Shown here piece after piece: positions 26,816 to 36,558 of a DNA stretch of 64,000 bases. Every line of letters starts with the position of its first letter. Within the stretch, counting starts at the first letter, position 1. The notes beneath the pieces were generated by a model. That model did no database searches. It saw only the letters and a list, made by a program, of their open reading frames with translations, and was not told where the DNA came from. A program made the position numbers and the translations under genes. The stretch spans positions 27,051 through 91,050 of the forward strand of contig JADLDO010000005.1 in the NCBI GenBank assembly GCA_020846635.1, in the 5' to 3' direction. Source of the DNA: Caldilineaceae bacterium. Lineage in GTDB: Bacteria > Chloroflexota > Anaerolineae > Caldilineales > Caldilineaceae.

Positions 26816-26849
26816 TTGTGACAGGTATATTCTCTAGTGTGATGAGTGA

Positions 26850-27749
26850 CTAGGCGCTGACGACTGTGGGGTCTGCGATGCCGTCCTGGCTCTCATCGTC
26901 TGCTTCGGGAGCAGTTGCGGGGATATTCGGGTGGAGAGGGTGATACTGCTGATCCACGATTTGTCCGTCGGTCAGGGTGATGGTGCGGCGTACCTGGTGT
27001 GCCATCTCATCATCATGCGTCACCATCAGAATGGTTTTGCCGTCGTCCACCATCTGGGCGAAGAGCTGAAAGACCGCTTCTGCTGTGCGCGAATCGAGGT
27101 TCCCGGTTGGCTCATCCGCCACAAGCAAGGGCGGGTCATTCGCCAGGGCACGCGCAATGGCGACGCGCTGCTGTTGACCACCGGAAACCTCCGACGGCAG
27201 TTTATAGGCATGTTCGACCATATCCACCTGTTCGAGCAGATGCAGCGCGCGCGGTTCACGTTCGCTCGGTTTGAACATATTACAGAAGTCCATCGGCAGC
27301 ATGACATTTTCAATGCACGACAGCATGGGCAGGAGTTGGAAGAACTGGAAGATAATGCCAATGTTGCGCCCGCGCCATTCGGCCATTGGCCCCTCTGCCA
27401 GATTGTGGATGGCGGTATCGCCCACATAGATTTCGCCGGAGGTCGGGCGGTCGATCCCCGTGATCATGTTGATCAGGGTCGATTTGCCGCTGCCCGACTT
27501 GCCGACGACGGCGACGAATTCGCCGCGCCCGATGGTCAGGTTGATCCCGCGCAGCGCAATAAATTCACCGACCGGCGTTTGATAGGCCTTGACCACGTTC
27601 TGGATGCGGATGAGCGGCTGCTCGTTGCCATTCTTCTCTTTGTTATAGCCATTTTGCCCGTTGCCGGTCTGTTTGATAGGGGCCTGGCTGGCGCTTTCCT
27701 GCCCGTTACTCGTTTGATTTGCTTTGGACCGATTGAAAAATCTATTCAT
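26850..27749 (-). CDS. ABC transporter ATP-binding protein (MacB/LolD type)
   Basis: The 299-residue ATPase has Walker [10 protein letters not shown], the Q-loop region [14 protein letters not shown] characteristic of the MacB/LolD/FtsE branch, signature [15 protein letters not shown], Walker [13 protein letters not shown] and switch MVTHD. A 45-residue Asn/Gln-rich N-terminal extension precedes the domain. It overlaps the permease gene by 8 bases and, with the membrane fusion protein, forms an efflux system. The cargo is unknown. Confidence 0.9.
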   Translation of the reverse strand: MNRFFNRSKANQTSNGQESASQAPIKQTGNGQNGYNKEKNGNEQPLIRIQNVVKAYQTPVGEFIALRGINLTIGRGEFVAVVGKSGSGKSTLINMITGIDRPTSGEIYVGDTAIHNLAEGPMAEWRGRNIGIIFQFFQLLPMLSCIENVMLPMDFCNMFKPSEREPRALHLLEQVDMVEHAYKLPSEVSGGQQQRVAIARALANDPPLLVADEPTGNLDSRTAEAVFQLFAQMVDDGKTILMVTHDDEMAHQVRRTITLTDGQIVDQQYHPLHPNIPATAPEADDESQDGIADPTVVSA

Positions 27750-30177
27750 AACTCAATACCTCGCGTACAGTCAGTTGTGAGGCCCGGCGCGCCGGCATAA
27801 AACTTGCCAGGAAGGCCACCACAAGCACAATGCCCAGCCACAGAATTGCCCCTTCGGTCGAAAAGATATAGCTGGGCGCGGCTTGCAGCAACGCTGTGCC
27901 GACGGTGTCGGTCAGCACACGGCTGGCAGGCAAGGCAATAATGCCGCCAATCGTCCAACTCAACAAGCCGATGATCATCCCTTCGACCAGGATAATGCGT
28001 AAAATCGAGCCATTGGAGGCGCCCACGGCGCGCATGACGCCGATCTCGCGCGTGCGCTCTAGGACGTTGATGCTCATCGTTCCCATCAGCCCCAAACCAC
28101 CAACCACGCCCAAGAGCAGGGCCATAAAGAGCAGGAAGATGATAATCACATCAAAGATGGTGCTGATGGTCGTGCGTAGTTGGTCAATGGTAGACATCTG
28201 CTGCACACGAAAACCGCTATCTCGGTAGGACTGCTCAATGATCTGCCCCAAGTGCAATTGGTTGGCAGATGAGCGATCGTCCAGCCGCACCAGCGAAACC
28301 GAGGCGCGATCGACCGAGTTGGTCACACGCGCCAGGTAATCAAAGTTGACAAACATATTCGGCCCCGTCAGCACGCCGCGGATAATGCCGACCACGACCC
28401 ATTTCGTATCCTTGTCATTGATCTTCAGGGTGATGGTGCTGCCCACCCCAATATCGGCTTCGTCGCCCTCGACATCTTCTTCGTTGCCCACGACATCCGA
28501 GTTGATGACCACGGCGTTGGCATCGTTGGGCAGCAGCCAGCGCCCTTCGACAATGATGGGGGAGAGCATAGTCGAGTCATAGGTTGGCCCATAGACGACG
28601 ATGTTATCGCTTTCTGTCCCATTGGGGCGCACGATGCGCGTGGAGGTGAAGCCCCATGTTTCTACAGCGTCGATGCCAGGGATCTTTTCCAATTCGCTGT
28701 GAATACGCTCGGTGCGATAGGGCTGGTCAAAGATGATCTGTACATCGTAATCAAAGAAGGACAAGGCATCGTTGAGCGTTAGCTGCAACGATGCGCGAAT
28801 GCTGAAGATGGCGATAAAGATGGTACTCGCCAATGAAAGGGTGATCAAGGTGAGCGTTAGGCGCGATTTGCGGCGAAAGGTGTTGCGCAGCGAAATCTGC
28901 ATCGGGCGACCTATGGGCAGAATGTAGCGCAGCATGACAATGAAACGGTCAAGCAAACTCTTGCCGAACTGCCCCTTGCCCAGCCCTTGTTCGCTGATTG
29001 CCTCGCGCACGCTGATCCGCACCCCGCGGATGATGGGAATGGTCGCCGCCAGCAGGGGGGCCGCGAGGCTGATCACTACTTGAATGGTGACTACCTGCGG
29101 ATCAAGGCGTGCGCCACCCACATCAAAGTTGAGCAGCCCCGCAAAGATGTTGGCAAGGCCCACCGCGCCCAGCGCGCCGAGGGGGATGGCAAGGAGCAGC
29201 GACATGATGCCAAAGAGCAGCACCATCACATAGTACATCCCCGCGATCTGCCCCACACGCGCGCCGATCGATTTCATGATCCCAATCTGGCGCACATGCT
29301 GGGTGAGAATTGCCGACAAGGTGTTGACGATTAGAAAACCGCTGAGCGCCAGCGACAGCCCGCCAATCGCCCCCAGAATGAGGGAAAAGCCATCCAGAAA
29401 TTGTTGGGCGGGATGATCACCGGGGGGTGGCACAAAGGAAAAGAGAACGTCAACCCCTGCGCTCTCCAGGCGAGCCTCGACTTTCTTTGTGACTTCACTG
29501 ATATGGTCAAAGTCCAGTTTGTTTTCTTTGACCACGAAGACCACCTGGTTGTAGTTGCGCGGTTCGCCCAGCCATTCCAGCGTGTCAAAGGTAATATAGC
29601 CATAGCCCGAACCGTTGATAAACGCGGGGAGTTGGCTCATGTCATGTACAGTGCCAGCCATGCGTAGCTGTCGCTGCTTGCCATTGGGCGCTTCCACTGT
29701 CAGTAGATCACCGATGGCAACATCACCTAGCCCCAGCGCGGGTGAGAGCGAGGCGCGCTCAATCAATACCTCACGTTCACCGGGAGGATAGGAACCGCTT
29801 TGGGGTTTGATCTTGTTGATCGTCATCTCCTCATAGTCAGAGATGGCAGTCAACTGCAAGTTGCGCCATTCGCCTGCTTTGGTCAAGAAGCGGACATTGA
29901 CCACGCGCAGCCCGGCGGCATCCTCAATTTCCGGCATCGAACGGATCGATTCGACCATCTCATCGCCAAAGGTGTCCAGGCTGAACATGATGGCGTTGGA
30001 GGGATTGACCGCGGCGTAGGCTTCGGGCAGGTTTTGCGCCACGATGATTTGGGAACCCATGACCATGCCGAGGGCGCTCACCCCCACAGAAATAGAGAGC
30101 AGCACCAAAATCGTACGTGTTTTGTTAGACCATAGGTCGCGCAAGACCTTGCGCCAGCGCGGGGCAAGGAACTTCAT
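27742..30177 (-). CDS. FtsX/MacB-family ABC permease
   Basis: The 811-residue permease contains two MacB-type extracytoplasmic domains and two FtsX membrane units. The first FtsX unit has [26 protein letters not shown] near residue 290 and the second [28 protein letters not shown] near residue 695, both with the conserved coupling-helix IGxMxxxGA. This fused double-permease architecture is typical of mechanotransmission-type exporters of lipoproteins, peptides or drugs. It lies between the HlyD-like and ATPase genes. Confidence 0.88.
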   Translation of the reverse strand: MKFLAPRWRKVLRDLWSNKTRTILVLLSISVGVSALGMVMGSQIIVAQNLPEAYAAVNPSNAIMFSLDTFGDEMVESIRSMPEIEDAAGLRVVNVRFLTKAGEWRNLQLTAISDYEEMTINKIKPQSGSYPPGEREVLIERASLSPALGLGDVAIGDLLTVEAPNGKQRQLRMAGTVHDMSQLPAFINGSGYGYITFDTLEWLGEPRNYNQVVFVVKENKLDFDHISEVTKKVEARLESAGVDVLFSFVPPPGDHPAQQFLDGFSLILGAIGGLSLALSGFLIVNTLSAILTQHVRQIGIMKSIGARVGQIAGMYYVMVLLFGIMSLLLAIPLGALGAVGLANIFAGLLNFDVGGARLDPQVVTIQVVISLAAPLLAATIPIIRGVRISVREAISEQGLGKGQFGKSLLDRFIVMLRYILPIGRPMQISLRNTFRRKSRLTLTLITLSLASTIFIAIFSIRASLQLTLNDALSFFDYDVQIIFDQPYRTERIHSELEKIPGIDAVETWGFTSTRIVRPNGTESDNIVVYGPTYDSTMLSPIIVEGRWLLPNDANAVVINSDVVGNEEDVEGDEADIGVGSTITLKINDKDTKWVVVGIIRGVLTGPNMFVNFDYLARVTNSVDRASVSLVRLDDRSSANQLHLGQIIEQSYRDSGFRVQQMSTIDQLRTTISTIFDVIIIFLLFMALLLGVVGGLGLMGTMSINVLERTREIGVMRAVGASNGSILRIILVEGMIIGLLSWTIGGIIALPASRVLTDTVGTALLQAAPSYIFSTEGAILWLGIVLVVAFLASFMPARRASQLTVREVLSYE

Positions 30178-30218
30178 AGATAGATTTCCCTGATAGAATC
30201 TTGTAGGGCTAACCCCTA

Positions 30219-31529
30219 CTACTCTGTGGTCTCGATGATGACGGAGGCAGTCATGTTCCAGCGCAATCGTTCATCGCTACTGTCGGGGATGATCGTAGCT
30301 GTGTAGGTAATGTCGCCTTGCTTATTCTCGCCCAACGGCTTAATCCGTTCCACGGTTCCTTTTAATTCCAGATCGGGCAAGGCGTCGATGCTGATGGAGA
30401 CGCTGTCTCCTTCTTGCACAAAGACCACGTTGATCTCGGTGAGATCATCTGTCTCAATGCGCCACTCATTCAAATCGGCCAAGCGGACAACAGGCGCAGC
30501 GGCAGCACCGATCTGCTCGCCTATTTCCAAATCCAATGAGGCGATGGTTCCGGCAAAGGGCGCTTTCAATTCCGTGTCCGTCAACTCCAACTGGCGCTGC
30601 ATCAAGGTCGTTTGGGCCGCGGTCAGGTCTGCCTGGGCGGCGGCAATGGATTCGGCCCGCGTTCCTGCTTCCAACAGGGCAAGCTGCGCTTCGGCACGTC
30701 GTACCTCTGCCTCGGCAGCCGCGATGTCACTCTCCGTAGTGGGAGCCAGCGACTTGTCCAGCGTTGCCTGGGCTTGTTCGACCTGGGCGCGGGCGCTGGC
30801 GATTTCGCTTTCGTTCGCACCCGCCACCAGGAGGTCATAGCGGGCGCGGGCCGCTTCATAGTTGTTGGTGGCGCGCTCTAGCTCGGCAGCCTGGGGGAGT
30901 CCCCCCACATCGTTACGCCACTTCACTTGATCATAGGCAGCCTGGGCCTGGCGCAGGGTTGCTTCGGCGTTGGCAAGATCCGCTTCTGCTTGGATCAACT
31001 GCTCATCCTCGGCCCCTTTCAACACTTGCTGATAGGCAGCTTGGGCCGCGGCCAAACCTGCCTGGGCGGCAGCGATGTCTTCCGGCCTTGAACCTTCTTG
31101 GATCTTGGCGAGATTGGCGCGGGCAATGTCGACAGCCGCTTGGGCCGATGCCACTTCTTCGGGGCGTGAGCCGGCCTGCAATTCGGCAATGCGAGCTTGC
31201 GAGCTGCGTACCTGGGCCTCCGCCTGGGCGATGGCGATGACCTGGCGCTCGTTTTCAAGGCGCGCAATCACCTGGCCCGCTTCCACAAAATCGCCCTCTG
31301 CGACCGGGACTTCGGCCACAATGCCCGCTGTGGCAAAGCTGAGTTCGGCAAAGCGCGCAGGGACGACGACTGCATCGACAATGATCTGGGGAGCGGATTC
31401 AATCGCCGGCAGCGGTGTAGGCACGACTGCTGCCCCAGGTGCTTGTAGCTGCCCCTGGGAATAGAAATAATAGGCCGCGCCACCTGCAACAACGATCACT
31501 ATAATAAGAACAACAATCCATCTACGCAT
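30219..31529 (-). CDS. HlyD/MacA-like membrane fusion protein
   Basis: The 436-residue protein has an N-terminal membrane anchor (residues 4-24), a lipoyl-like segment (GIVAEVPVAEGDFVEAGQVIARLE), a long Ala/Gln-rich coiled-coil hairpin (about 105-320) and a beta-barrel C-terminus. The hairpin contains repeated phrases of the type G-S-R-P-E-E/D-V/I-A-x-A-Q-A, at least four times. Such adaptors bridge an ABC permease to the outer part of the envelope. It is the first gene of the MacAB-like operon; the permease begins 41 bases downstream. Confidence 0.88.
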   Translation of the reverse strand: MRRWIVVLIIVIVVAGGAAYYFYSQGQLQAPGAAVVPTPLPAIESAPQIIVDAVVVPARFAELSFATAGIVAEVPVAEGDFVEAGQVIARLENERQVIAIAQAEAQVRSSQARIAELQAGSRPEEVASAQAAVDIARANLAKIQEGSRPEDIAAAQAGLAAAQAAYQQVLKGAEDEQLIQAEADLANAEATLRQAQAAYDQVKWRNDVGGLPQAAELERATNNYEAARARYDLLVAGANESEIASARAQVEQAQATLDKSLAPTTESDIAAAEAEVRRAEAQLALLEAGTRAESIAAAQADLTAAQTTLMQRQLELTDTELKAPFAGTIASLDLEIGEQIGAAAAPVVRLADLNEWRIETDDLTEINVVFVQEGDSVSISIDALPDLELKGTVERIKPLGENKQGDITYTATIIPDSSDERLRWNMTASVIIETTE

Positions 31530-32442
31530 ATTGCACCCGGCTCTACATCCAGTATGTGTGTGGTTATGCTATCGGTCGGACAGCCCACCCCTTAGAATAA
31601 CAGATTTTTGATAGACAGATTGAATGTAAGTCTGGGTAATTCGCCTAATTTATCCAATAGTTTTATCGAACGCTCCTACTGTAGACTGTCATAACATATT
31701 GTCAAGTGCATAGGCTCACACTCCGCGGCAAATGCTTTGCCCGCGTCCGCACTTTCGCCGAAACGAGAAGTGGCTCATACGCGCATCGACATACATCTCA
31801 GGATGCGTCTCAGGATACGTCTCGGGGGCGCATTGCCTACGCCTTCTGTGCGTAGTGCCTGCGTATGGTCAAAGGGCATCCCCTTTCTCTACGTAGAGAG
31901 TGGTCGATTGGTTGCGACAAGAAATCTCCATTTTACAAATAACCATAGGTGTGAGAGAGTCAGAGTAGTTCTTTACAGCATAGCAAGGTAGCACCTGGAT
32001 AGGATAGGGGCTCTTTTCAAAAGCTTCTGACGACACTGAAAGTATCTGTTAATCACCGAAAGTAATTAGTCCGCTATACTTTAGCCCGTGAACTCTGATC
32101 GTAAAGACATCGCTGGAAAATCATAGCAAGTCGGGACAAATGACCGCCAGCTTCCGAAAGCGGCTATGACTTTTGTAGGATGCGGAAGTTTCCTCAATGG
32201 GCTAGTCTATCGGTGTCTGGTCTTATGCCATTGTTATCTGCGTATTGACGTAGATTGTCATGCCAGGCGACTTCATGGCTAAGTCTAGGCATGTGTGATT
32301 TTCCGTAATAAGTTTGTCTGTATTGATCGAGTTCGCAATTTATAGAGATTTATGGAGTTCTAAGGGCACGACCTATGCGTGTCCTACCCACCAATATTTT
32401 AACCAGGACATTTTAACCAGGGACATTTCCCTAAGGAGCCAC
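31530..32442. other. Long intergenic region with three consecutive hairpins
   Basis: No convincing gene is present in these 900 bases between divergent genes. A 12-base near-repeat (CTCAGGATGCGT, CTCAGGATACGT) occurs at 31797-31820. Three short inverted repeats follow in a row: CTACGC/GCGTAG (31837-31855), AAAGGG/CCCTTT (31871-31886) and the perfect palindrome TCTCTACGTAGAGA (31886-31899). The rest is more AT-rich and should hold promoters for the flanking genes. I could not match it to a known riboswitch. Confidence 0.4.
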
Positions 32443-33924
32443 ATGATGACCTCGAGTTCGTCACCTCGTCCTCAAAATGTGCCGGCTGAGTTGTCATACC
32501 CCCGTAGGCAACCTGCTATCGGGGAAGTGCTACAGGCGAGTCGCCGCCGGGCAGTAGACGCACCGCGTTCACTTGTATCTGCTGCGCTGTTTGCTCTGTT
32601 CTTTGCGCTCGTCGTCACGTTGCTTTCGAGCGAACATGCCCTGGCACAGGCTCCACGCAATTTTCGGATTCCGCCCTATGTGCTGCCCGATGTGGAATCG
32701 TCTGAGGCGGAGGCAGATGCGGCTGCGCTGCCCGATAGTCCAGCGGCAGCGCGTAAAGTAATTGTGGATACTGACCCGGGGGTGGACGACGCGGCCGCGC
32801 TGATTTGGCTTTTTACACAGGATCGTTATGAGGTAGATGTGTTGGGGGTGGTCACAGTTGCCGGCAATTCGACAATTACGAATACGACAAATAACGCCGG
32901 GTTAATTCTGGACTGGTTGGGCGTATCTACCCCTCTGATTCGGGGCGCAGATGGCCCGCTGCTGCAATCCCTGACACTCGTTCAATGGTTGATCCACGGG
33001 CCTGATGGTTTGTGGTCTCCATTGTACCCCGACCCTACGCCCGAAGCCATCCCCGATTCGGTCGATGCACCGGCTTTCTATTGTGAGCAGCTCGCCCTTG
33101 AAACGGGCGTGCTGGTTCTGGCATTGGGGCCGCTCACCAATATTGCGCTGGCAATCGAGGCCTGTCCTACCCTCTGGCAGGATGTGGAGATTGTAAGTCT
33201 GGGTGGGGGCAAGTTTATGTCTAACCAGACCCCTGTAACCGAATTCAACTATTGGCAAGACCCCGAAGCCGCTGCGAAGGTCGTGAGCCATAGCATATCC
33301 AGCGAAGCTTTGGCGTTTATGGAAGGTATGGAACCTATATCGCCAACCCTGCAAATCGTGCCGGTAGATTCTTTTGCCCAATTCGAGATACAGCCAAGCA
33401 CGATGCGCCAAATCGAGAAGACGGGTGGCCCTGCCATTCAGAATCTGCTACCCGCATTGATGACCTATGATTTCACCTTTAGCAGCCAGGGCGAGGCATC
33501 CACACTGCCCGACGTGTCGGCGGCGATCTATGCGCTTGATAACAGGCTGGGCACAGCACAATCTGCACAAGTCGAGGTGTTGGCAGGAGTGCCGGAGGTG
33601 GCGCGTGGGCAGAGTGTGATTGGGTTGACCTTCATCGAGAAGATTGTGATGATTGCGGGCGATGCCGGGATGAGCGCGCTGACCTTTAGGATTTTTAATG
33701 AAGGGCTGACAGATGAGCAGGTTGCCGCCGAGATGGGAGCCATTCTATTTAGCCGGCCCGATAATGCCATGGTTGTTACTGACATCGATGCCCGTCGTAT
33801 GCATACAATCTTCTTGCAAGGACTACGCCAGCGCCGAGCCACGCCAACGAGCGAAGGGCCTGGTGTGGTGAGCGAGATGGAAGATTATGAGAACCATCTA
33901 TTTGTTCCCTTTGCCAGTGACTAG
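32443..33924 (+). CDS. Exported nucleoside hydrolase (IU-NH family)
   Basis: The 493-residue protein begins with about 42 polar residues, then a hydrophobic segment (43-66) ending ALAQA, so it is exported or membrane-anchored. The nucleoside hydrolase domain starts at KVIVDTDPGVDDAAAL (Asp cluster 109-116, Ca-binding) and continues with VVTVAGNSTITNTTNNA and LALGPLTNIALAI. The family cleaves N-glycosidic bonds of ribonucleosides. AAGGAG six bases before ATG 32443 decides the start; an earlier start at 32314 lacks this. It lies 130 bases upstream of the diterpene cyclase on the same strand. Confidence 0.85.
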   Translation: MMTSSSSPRPQNVPAELSYPRRQPAIGEVLQASRRRAVDAPRSLVSAALFALFFALVVTLLSSEHALAQAPRNFRIPPYVLPDVESSEAEADAAALPDSPAAARKVIVDTDPGVDDAAALIWLFTQDRYEVDVLGVVTVAGNSTITNTTNNAGLILDWLGVSTPLIRGADGPLLQSLTLVQWLIHGPDGLWSPLYPDPTPEAIPDSVDAPAFYCEQLALETGVLVLALGPLTNIALAIEACPTLWQDVEIVSLGGGKFMSNQTPVTEFNYWQDPEAAAKVVSHSISSEALAFMEGMEPISPTLQIVPVDSFAQFEIQPSTMRQIEKTGGPAIQNLLPALMTYDFTFSSQGEASTLPDVSAAIYALDNRLGTAQSAQVEVLAGVPEVARGQSVIGLTFIEKIVMIAGDAGMSALTFRIFNEGLTDEQVAAEMGAILFSRPDNAMVVTDIDARRMHTIFLQGLRQRRATPTSEGPGVVSEMEDYENHLFVPFASD

Positions 33925-33976
33925 GAGAAGACCGGCAGAGTAACGTACAGAATCCATTAGAACATTAAAAAGGATC

Positions 33977-34029
33977 TCCGCGCCTATGTCTATTGCCTAG
34001 AGCGATTGTCTATAAGGATAGAGCGCGGA
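33977..34029 (+). promoter_or_regulatory. Leader hairpin before the diterpene cyclase
   Basis: TCCGCGC (33977-33983) pairs with GCGCGGA (34023-34029), and the adjacent CTAT pairs with ATAG across a one-base bulge, giving a stem with a 30-base loop. No U-tract follows, so it is more likely an mRNA leader structure than a terminator. It ends 25 bases before the cyclase start. Confidence 0.4.
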
Positions 34030-34054
34030 CAATTTACAGAGTAAGGGTATATTC

Positions 34055-35635
34055 ATGGAAAGTTCGACCTCCGATTTGCTTGCTAGACTTCGGTCTGTGA
34101 TCGCCCAGTTGGGCAACGATGGAGGCCTCATCAGTCCTTCAGTTTATGATACAGCTCAAATACTTCGTCTTCATCCTCCGCGGGAGGGTGTTGAGCCCGG
34201 TCTTGAATGGTTATTAACAGAACAACGGCAAGATGGGGGATGGGGGGAGCCAGGAGTGCCGGCGGCTCGGGACATACCAACGCTAGCCGCAGTCCTCGCG
34301 CTTCATACCTATCGGGATAAATTTGAGGTTAATGAGAGGATTCAGGCCGGATTAGACTTCCTCAAGGGGCAGGCCCATCAGTGGGAGTCGCTCCATATCG
34401 ACCTGATTCCGATTGCGGGCGAGATGATTCTGCCTCACCTTTTGGATGAGGCTGCGCAGGCAGGGCTGGAAATCGATCAAGCGCCCTATGCACGCATCTT
34501 TGAACTGAAACGCACGAAACTTAATTATTTGGCTCGCCAACCGATCTCTCCCAATTCAGCCGCTACCTATTCATGGGAAGCGCTGGACCATCCGCATATG
34601 GCGGAGGCCCTCAATGCACATACAGGGGTTGGGCATAGTCCTGCGGCGACCGCAGCGTGGCTGCGTACAGCACAACAGATTGGCGAAGATGAACGGCTCT
34701 GTGCGCAAGCCGAGGCGTATCTGGCGCGGGCCGCGGCGACCACGGAAACAGGCATCCCTGGTGTTATGCCCATGGTCTACCCGATCACCGGGTTTGAGCT
34801 TGCTTACGGCCTGTATGCGCTGCTGTTGACAGGCTTGCTCGACCATCCAGCATTACAAGACGTCGTCATGCCCAAGATTGAAGAATTAGATGACATGGTC
34901 GTGCGTGAGCAAGGATTGAGTTTTGGCGAAAATTTCGTGGCTGATGTGGATGGCACAGCAGTGGCAGTCGCCGTATTAAGGGCGGCCAACAAGCCCGTTG
35001 ATGTAGAATTAGTGCGCCGCTTCTGGCGAGATAATCACTTCTATACCTACGTCCACGAATTGAATCCCTCCGTCTTTTCCAATGCCCATGCACTCCACGC
35101 CCTGGTATTCTGTGATGAACGCTGCCAGTTGACCGAAGATTTCCTGATTCAGCGACAGACCAAGAGTGGCGCATGGATGATAGATAAATGGCATACATCG
35201 TGGCGAAGCTCAACGCTGGAAGTGGTGGCAGCACTGCTGCCATTGGGATACGAAGATCAACTCTATGAGGCGGGGCGTGCGTTGGTTAAGAACCAGAACC
35301 CGGACGGCAGTTGGGGCTTGGCGAATGGTGCGCCGATGTTAGAAAGCGCGTATAGCCTCATTGCGCTGCAAATGCTCTCCTCAATTCCCCACATCGCCAG
35401 CATGACCATGCCCGCGCTTGATCGGGGCTGGCGTTGGATGTGGGAACAGCGAGACAATTTAGCTTCTTTAGAACGCATTTGGCTTGGGAAAGAAGTCTAT
35501 TCAGCCCTGCTTGTGGATGAAGCGTACCGGCTGTGCGCTATTTTGTCACCGATGTTACACGCGATCCGTCCGCGGGTCAGCAAGCCCATAATGGCTCCTG
35601 CGCTCATGGCGAACGTGTATGAGGAGTCCGTATAA
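34055..35635 (+). CDS. Class II diterpene cyclase (Rv3377c / kolavenyl-type)
   Basis: The 526-residue enzyme has QW-like repeats (TEQRQDGGWGEPG near residue 57, VKNQNPDGSWGL near 413) and the class II acid motif D297-V-D299-G-T, matching the DxDTT motif of M. tuberculosis Rv3377c, where the fourth residue is also not Asp. Other stretches align with Rv3377c as I recall it: LIPIAGEMILPHLLDEAAQAG, YTYVHELNPSVFSNAHALHAL and IDKWHTSWRSST. The family protonates GGPP to form bicyclic diphosphates such as tuberculosinyl (halimadienyl) or kolavenyl diphosphate. The exact product skeleton cannot be read from sequence. The next gene is the matching terpenyl transferase. Confidence 0.87.
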   Translation: MESSTSDLLARLRSVIAQLGNDGGLISPSVYDTAQILRLHPPREGVEPGLEWLLTEQRQDGGWGEPGVPAARDIPTLAAVLALHTYRDKFEVNERIQAGLDFLKGQAHQWESLHIDLIPIAGEMILPHLLDEAAQAGLEIDQAPYARIFELKRTKLNYLARQPISPNSAATYSWEALDHPHMAEALNAHTGVGHSPAATAAWLRTAQQIGEDERLCAQAEAYLARAAATTETGIPGVMPMVYPITGFELAYGLYALLLTGLLDHPALQDVVMPKIEELDDMVVREQGLSFGENFVADVDGTAVAVAVLRAANKPVDVELVRRFWRDNHFYTYVHELNPSVFSNAHALHALVFCDERCQLTEDFLIQRQTKSGAWMIDKWHTSWRSSTLEVVAALLPLGYEDQLYEAGRALVKNQNPDGSWGLANGAPMLESAYSLIALQMLSSIPHIASMTMPALDRGWRWMWEQRDNLASLERIWLGKEVYSALLVDEAYRLCAILSPMLHAIRPRVSKPIMAPALMANVYEESV

Positions 35636-35640
35636 CCGTG

Positions 35641-36546
35641 ATGGAAGCGACATCGACCTCCGCACCACGCGCAGTAGCACAGCCGTCTTTGGCAGAGTTT
35701 CTGGCTGCACCCCTGGAGGAAGTGCGTAAGGTGGCTCCGGTGACGATGATTTTGGGCACAGGAGGCACGCGCCGTAGAGCCGTTTTAGCGGGTCTATCCA
35801 CACAGGGCGAGGATTATGCCCAATGCACGCGCGAACAGATGATGGCCTGTTATGAACTCATCTTTCAACATGGCGTGCAGCATTTGGTAGCGCTCATGCT
35901 TGTGAGCAGCCATAACGATGAAACCACGCCAGGGTATCGAGAGAAACTTGTGGAATGGACAGCATGGGCCGTTGTGGGCGCTGAGGCATTGGCGATGTAC
36001 ACACGCCTCAACTGGCGTGTACGCCTGATCGGTGTAGAAAGCTGGCCCGAATTGATGCCTGTCGCTGCACAACTGATAAAAGCTACGGAAACGCACACCG
36101 GGCCGACCCTCTGGTATAGTGTGGCATCGAGGCCCGAAAGAACCTGGTCGCGCATGTTGCAGGTGGCTGTGGAGCGGAAGATCACCAGTCGAACAGCGTT
36201 GATTGACGCGCTCTATGGAGAGGCGATCCCACCCGCCACCCTCTATTTGGGCGCGGGCAAACCCCAGGTGGAAGAGTCTCAAATTCCACCGCTGCTGACG
36301 GGTAAACTAGAATGTTATTGGCGGCAGCATTTGGGCTATGATCTGGATGCAGTGACGCTGCGTAAAATTCTGTATGACTATGCTTATCTGCGACCCACCT
36401 GGCAAGCCGACAAGACAGGCCGAGCCGAGCAGGTGACTGCTTATGCCCAGGCGTGGCAAGACCCACCCGTTATCGGGATGGGGAGACGGCTAGGCCCCTT
36501 CTGGTATCCCGCTCCTATAGCCTCAATCTCAGAGGAGATTGATTGA
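35641..36546 (+). CDS. Terpenyl transferase/synthase, Rv3378c-like (cis-prenyltransferase fold)
   Basis: The 301-residue protein resembles Rv3378c (tuberculosinyl transferase) and its Herpetosiphon relative kolavelool synthase. The clearest match is the C-terminal TLRKILYDYAYLR near residue 240, nearly the same as TLRRILYDHIYLR in Rv3378c, preceded by PPLLTGKLECYW. The N-terminal motif reads GTGGTRRR (39-46), where Rv3378c has FDGTRRW; the catalytic Asp position is Gly here. The enzyme would release the cyclase product as an alcohol or attach it to a nucleophile. It begins 5 bases after the cyclase stop, with a GTG alternative at 35638. Confidence 0.78.
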   Translation: MEATSTSAPRAVAQPSLAEFLAAPLEEVRKVAPVTMILGTGGTRRRAVLAGLSTQGEDYAQCTREQMMACYELIFQHGVQHLVALMLVSSHNDETTPGYREKLVEWTAWAVVGAEALAMYTRLNWRVRLIGVESWPELMPVAAQLIKATETHTGPTLWYSVASRPERTWSRMLQVAVERKITSRTALIDALYGEAIPPATLYLGAGKPQVEESQIPPLLTGKLECYWRQHLGYDLDAVTLRKILYDYAYLRPTWQADKTGRAEQVTAYAQAWQDPPVIGMGRRLGPFWYPAPIASISEEID

Positions 36547-36558
36547 CGGAGGTTTTGT

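Noticed and set aside
32040..32240. Possible c-di-GMP or other riboswitch in the spacer before nucleoside hydrolase
   Set aside because: Sequences such as GGGACAAATGACCGCC and TTCCGAAAGCGGC loosely recall GEMM-type riboswitches, but the conserved core bases do not match.
34055..35635. Squalene-hopene cyclase
   Set aside because: The protein is shorter, has few QW repeats, and matches the diterpene-type DxD(T/G)T motif and neighbouring Rv3378c-like gene.
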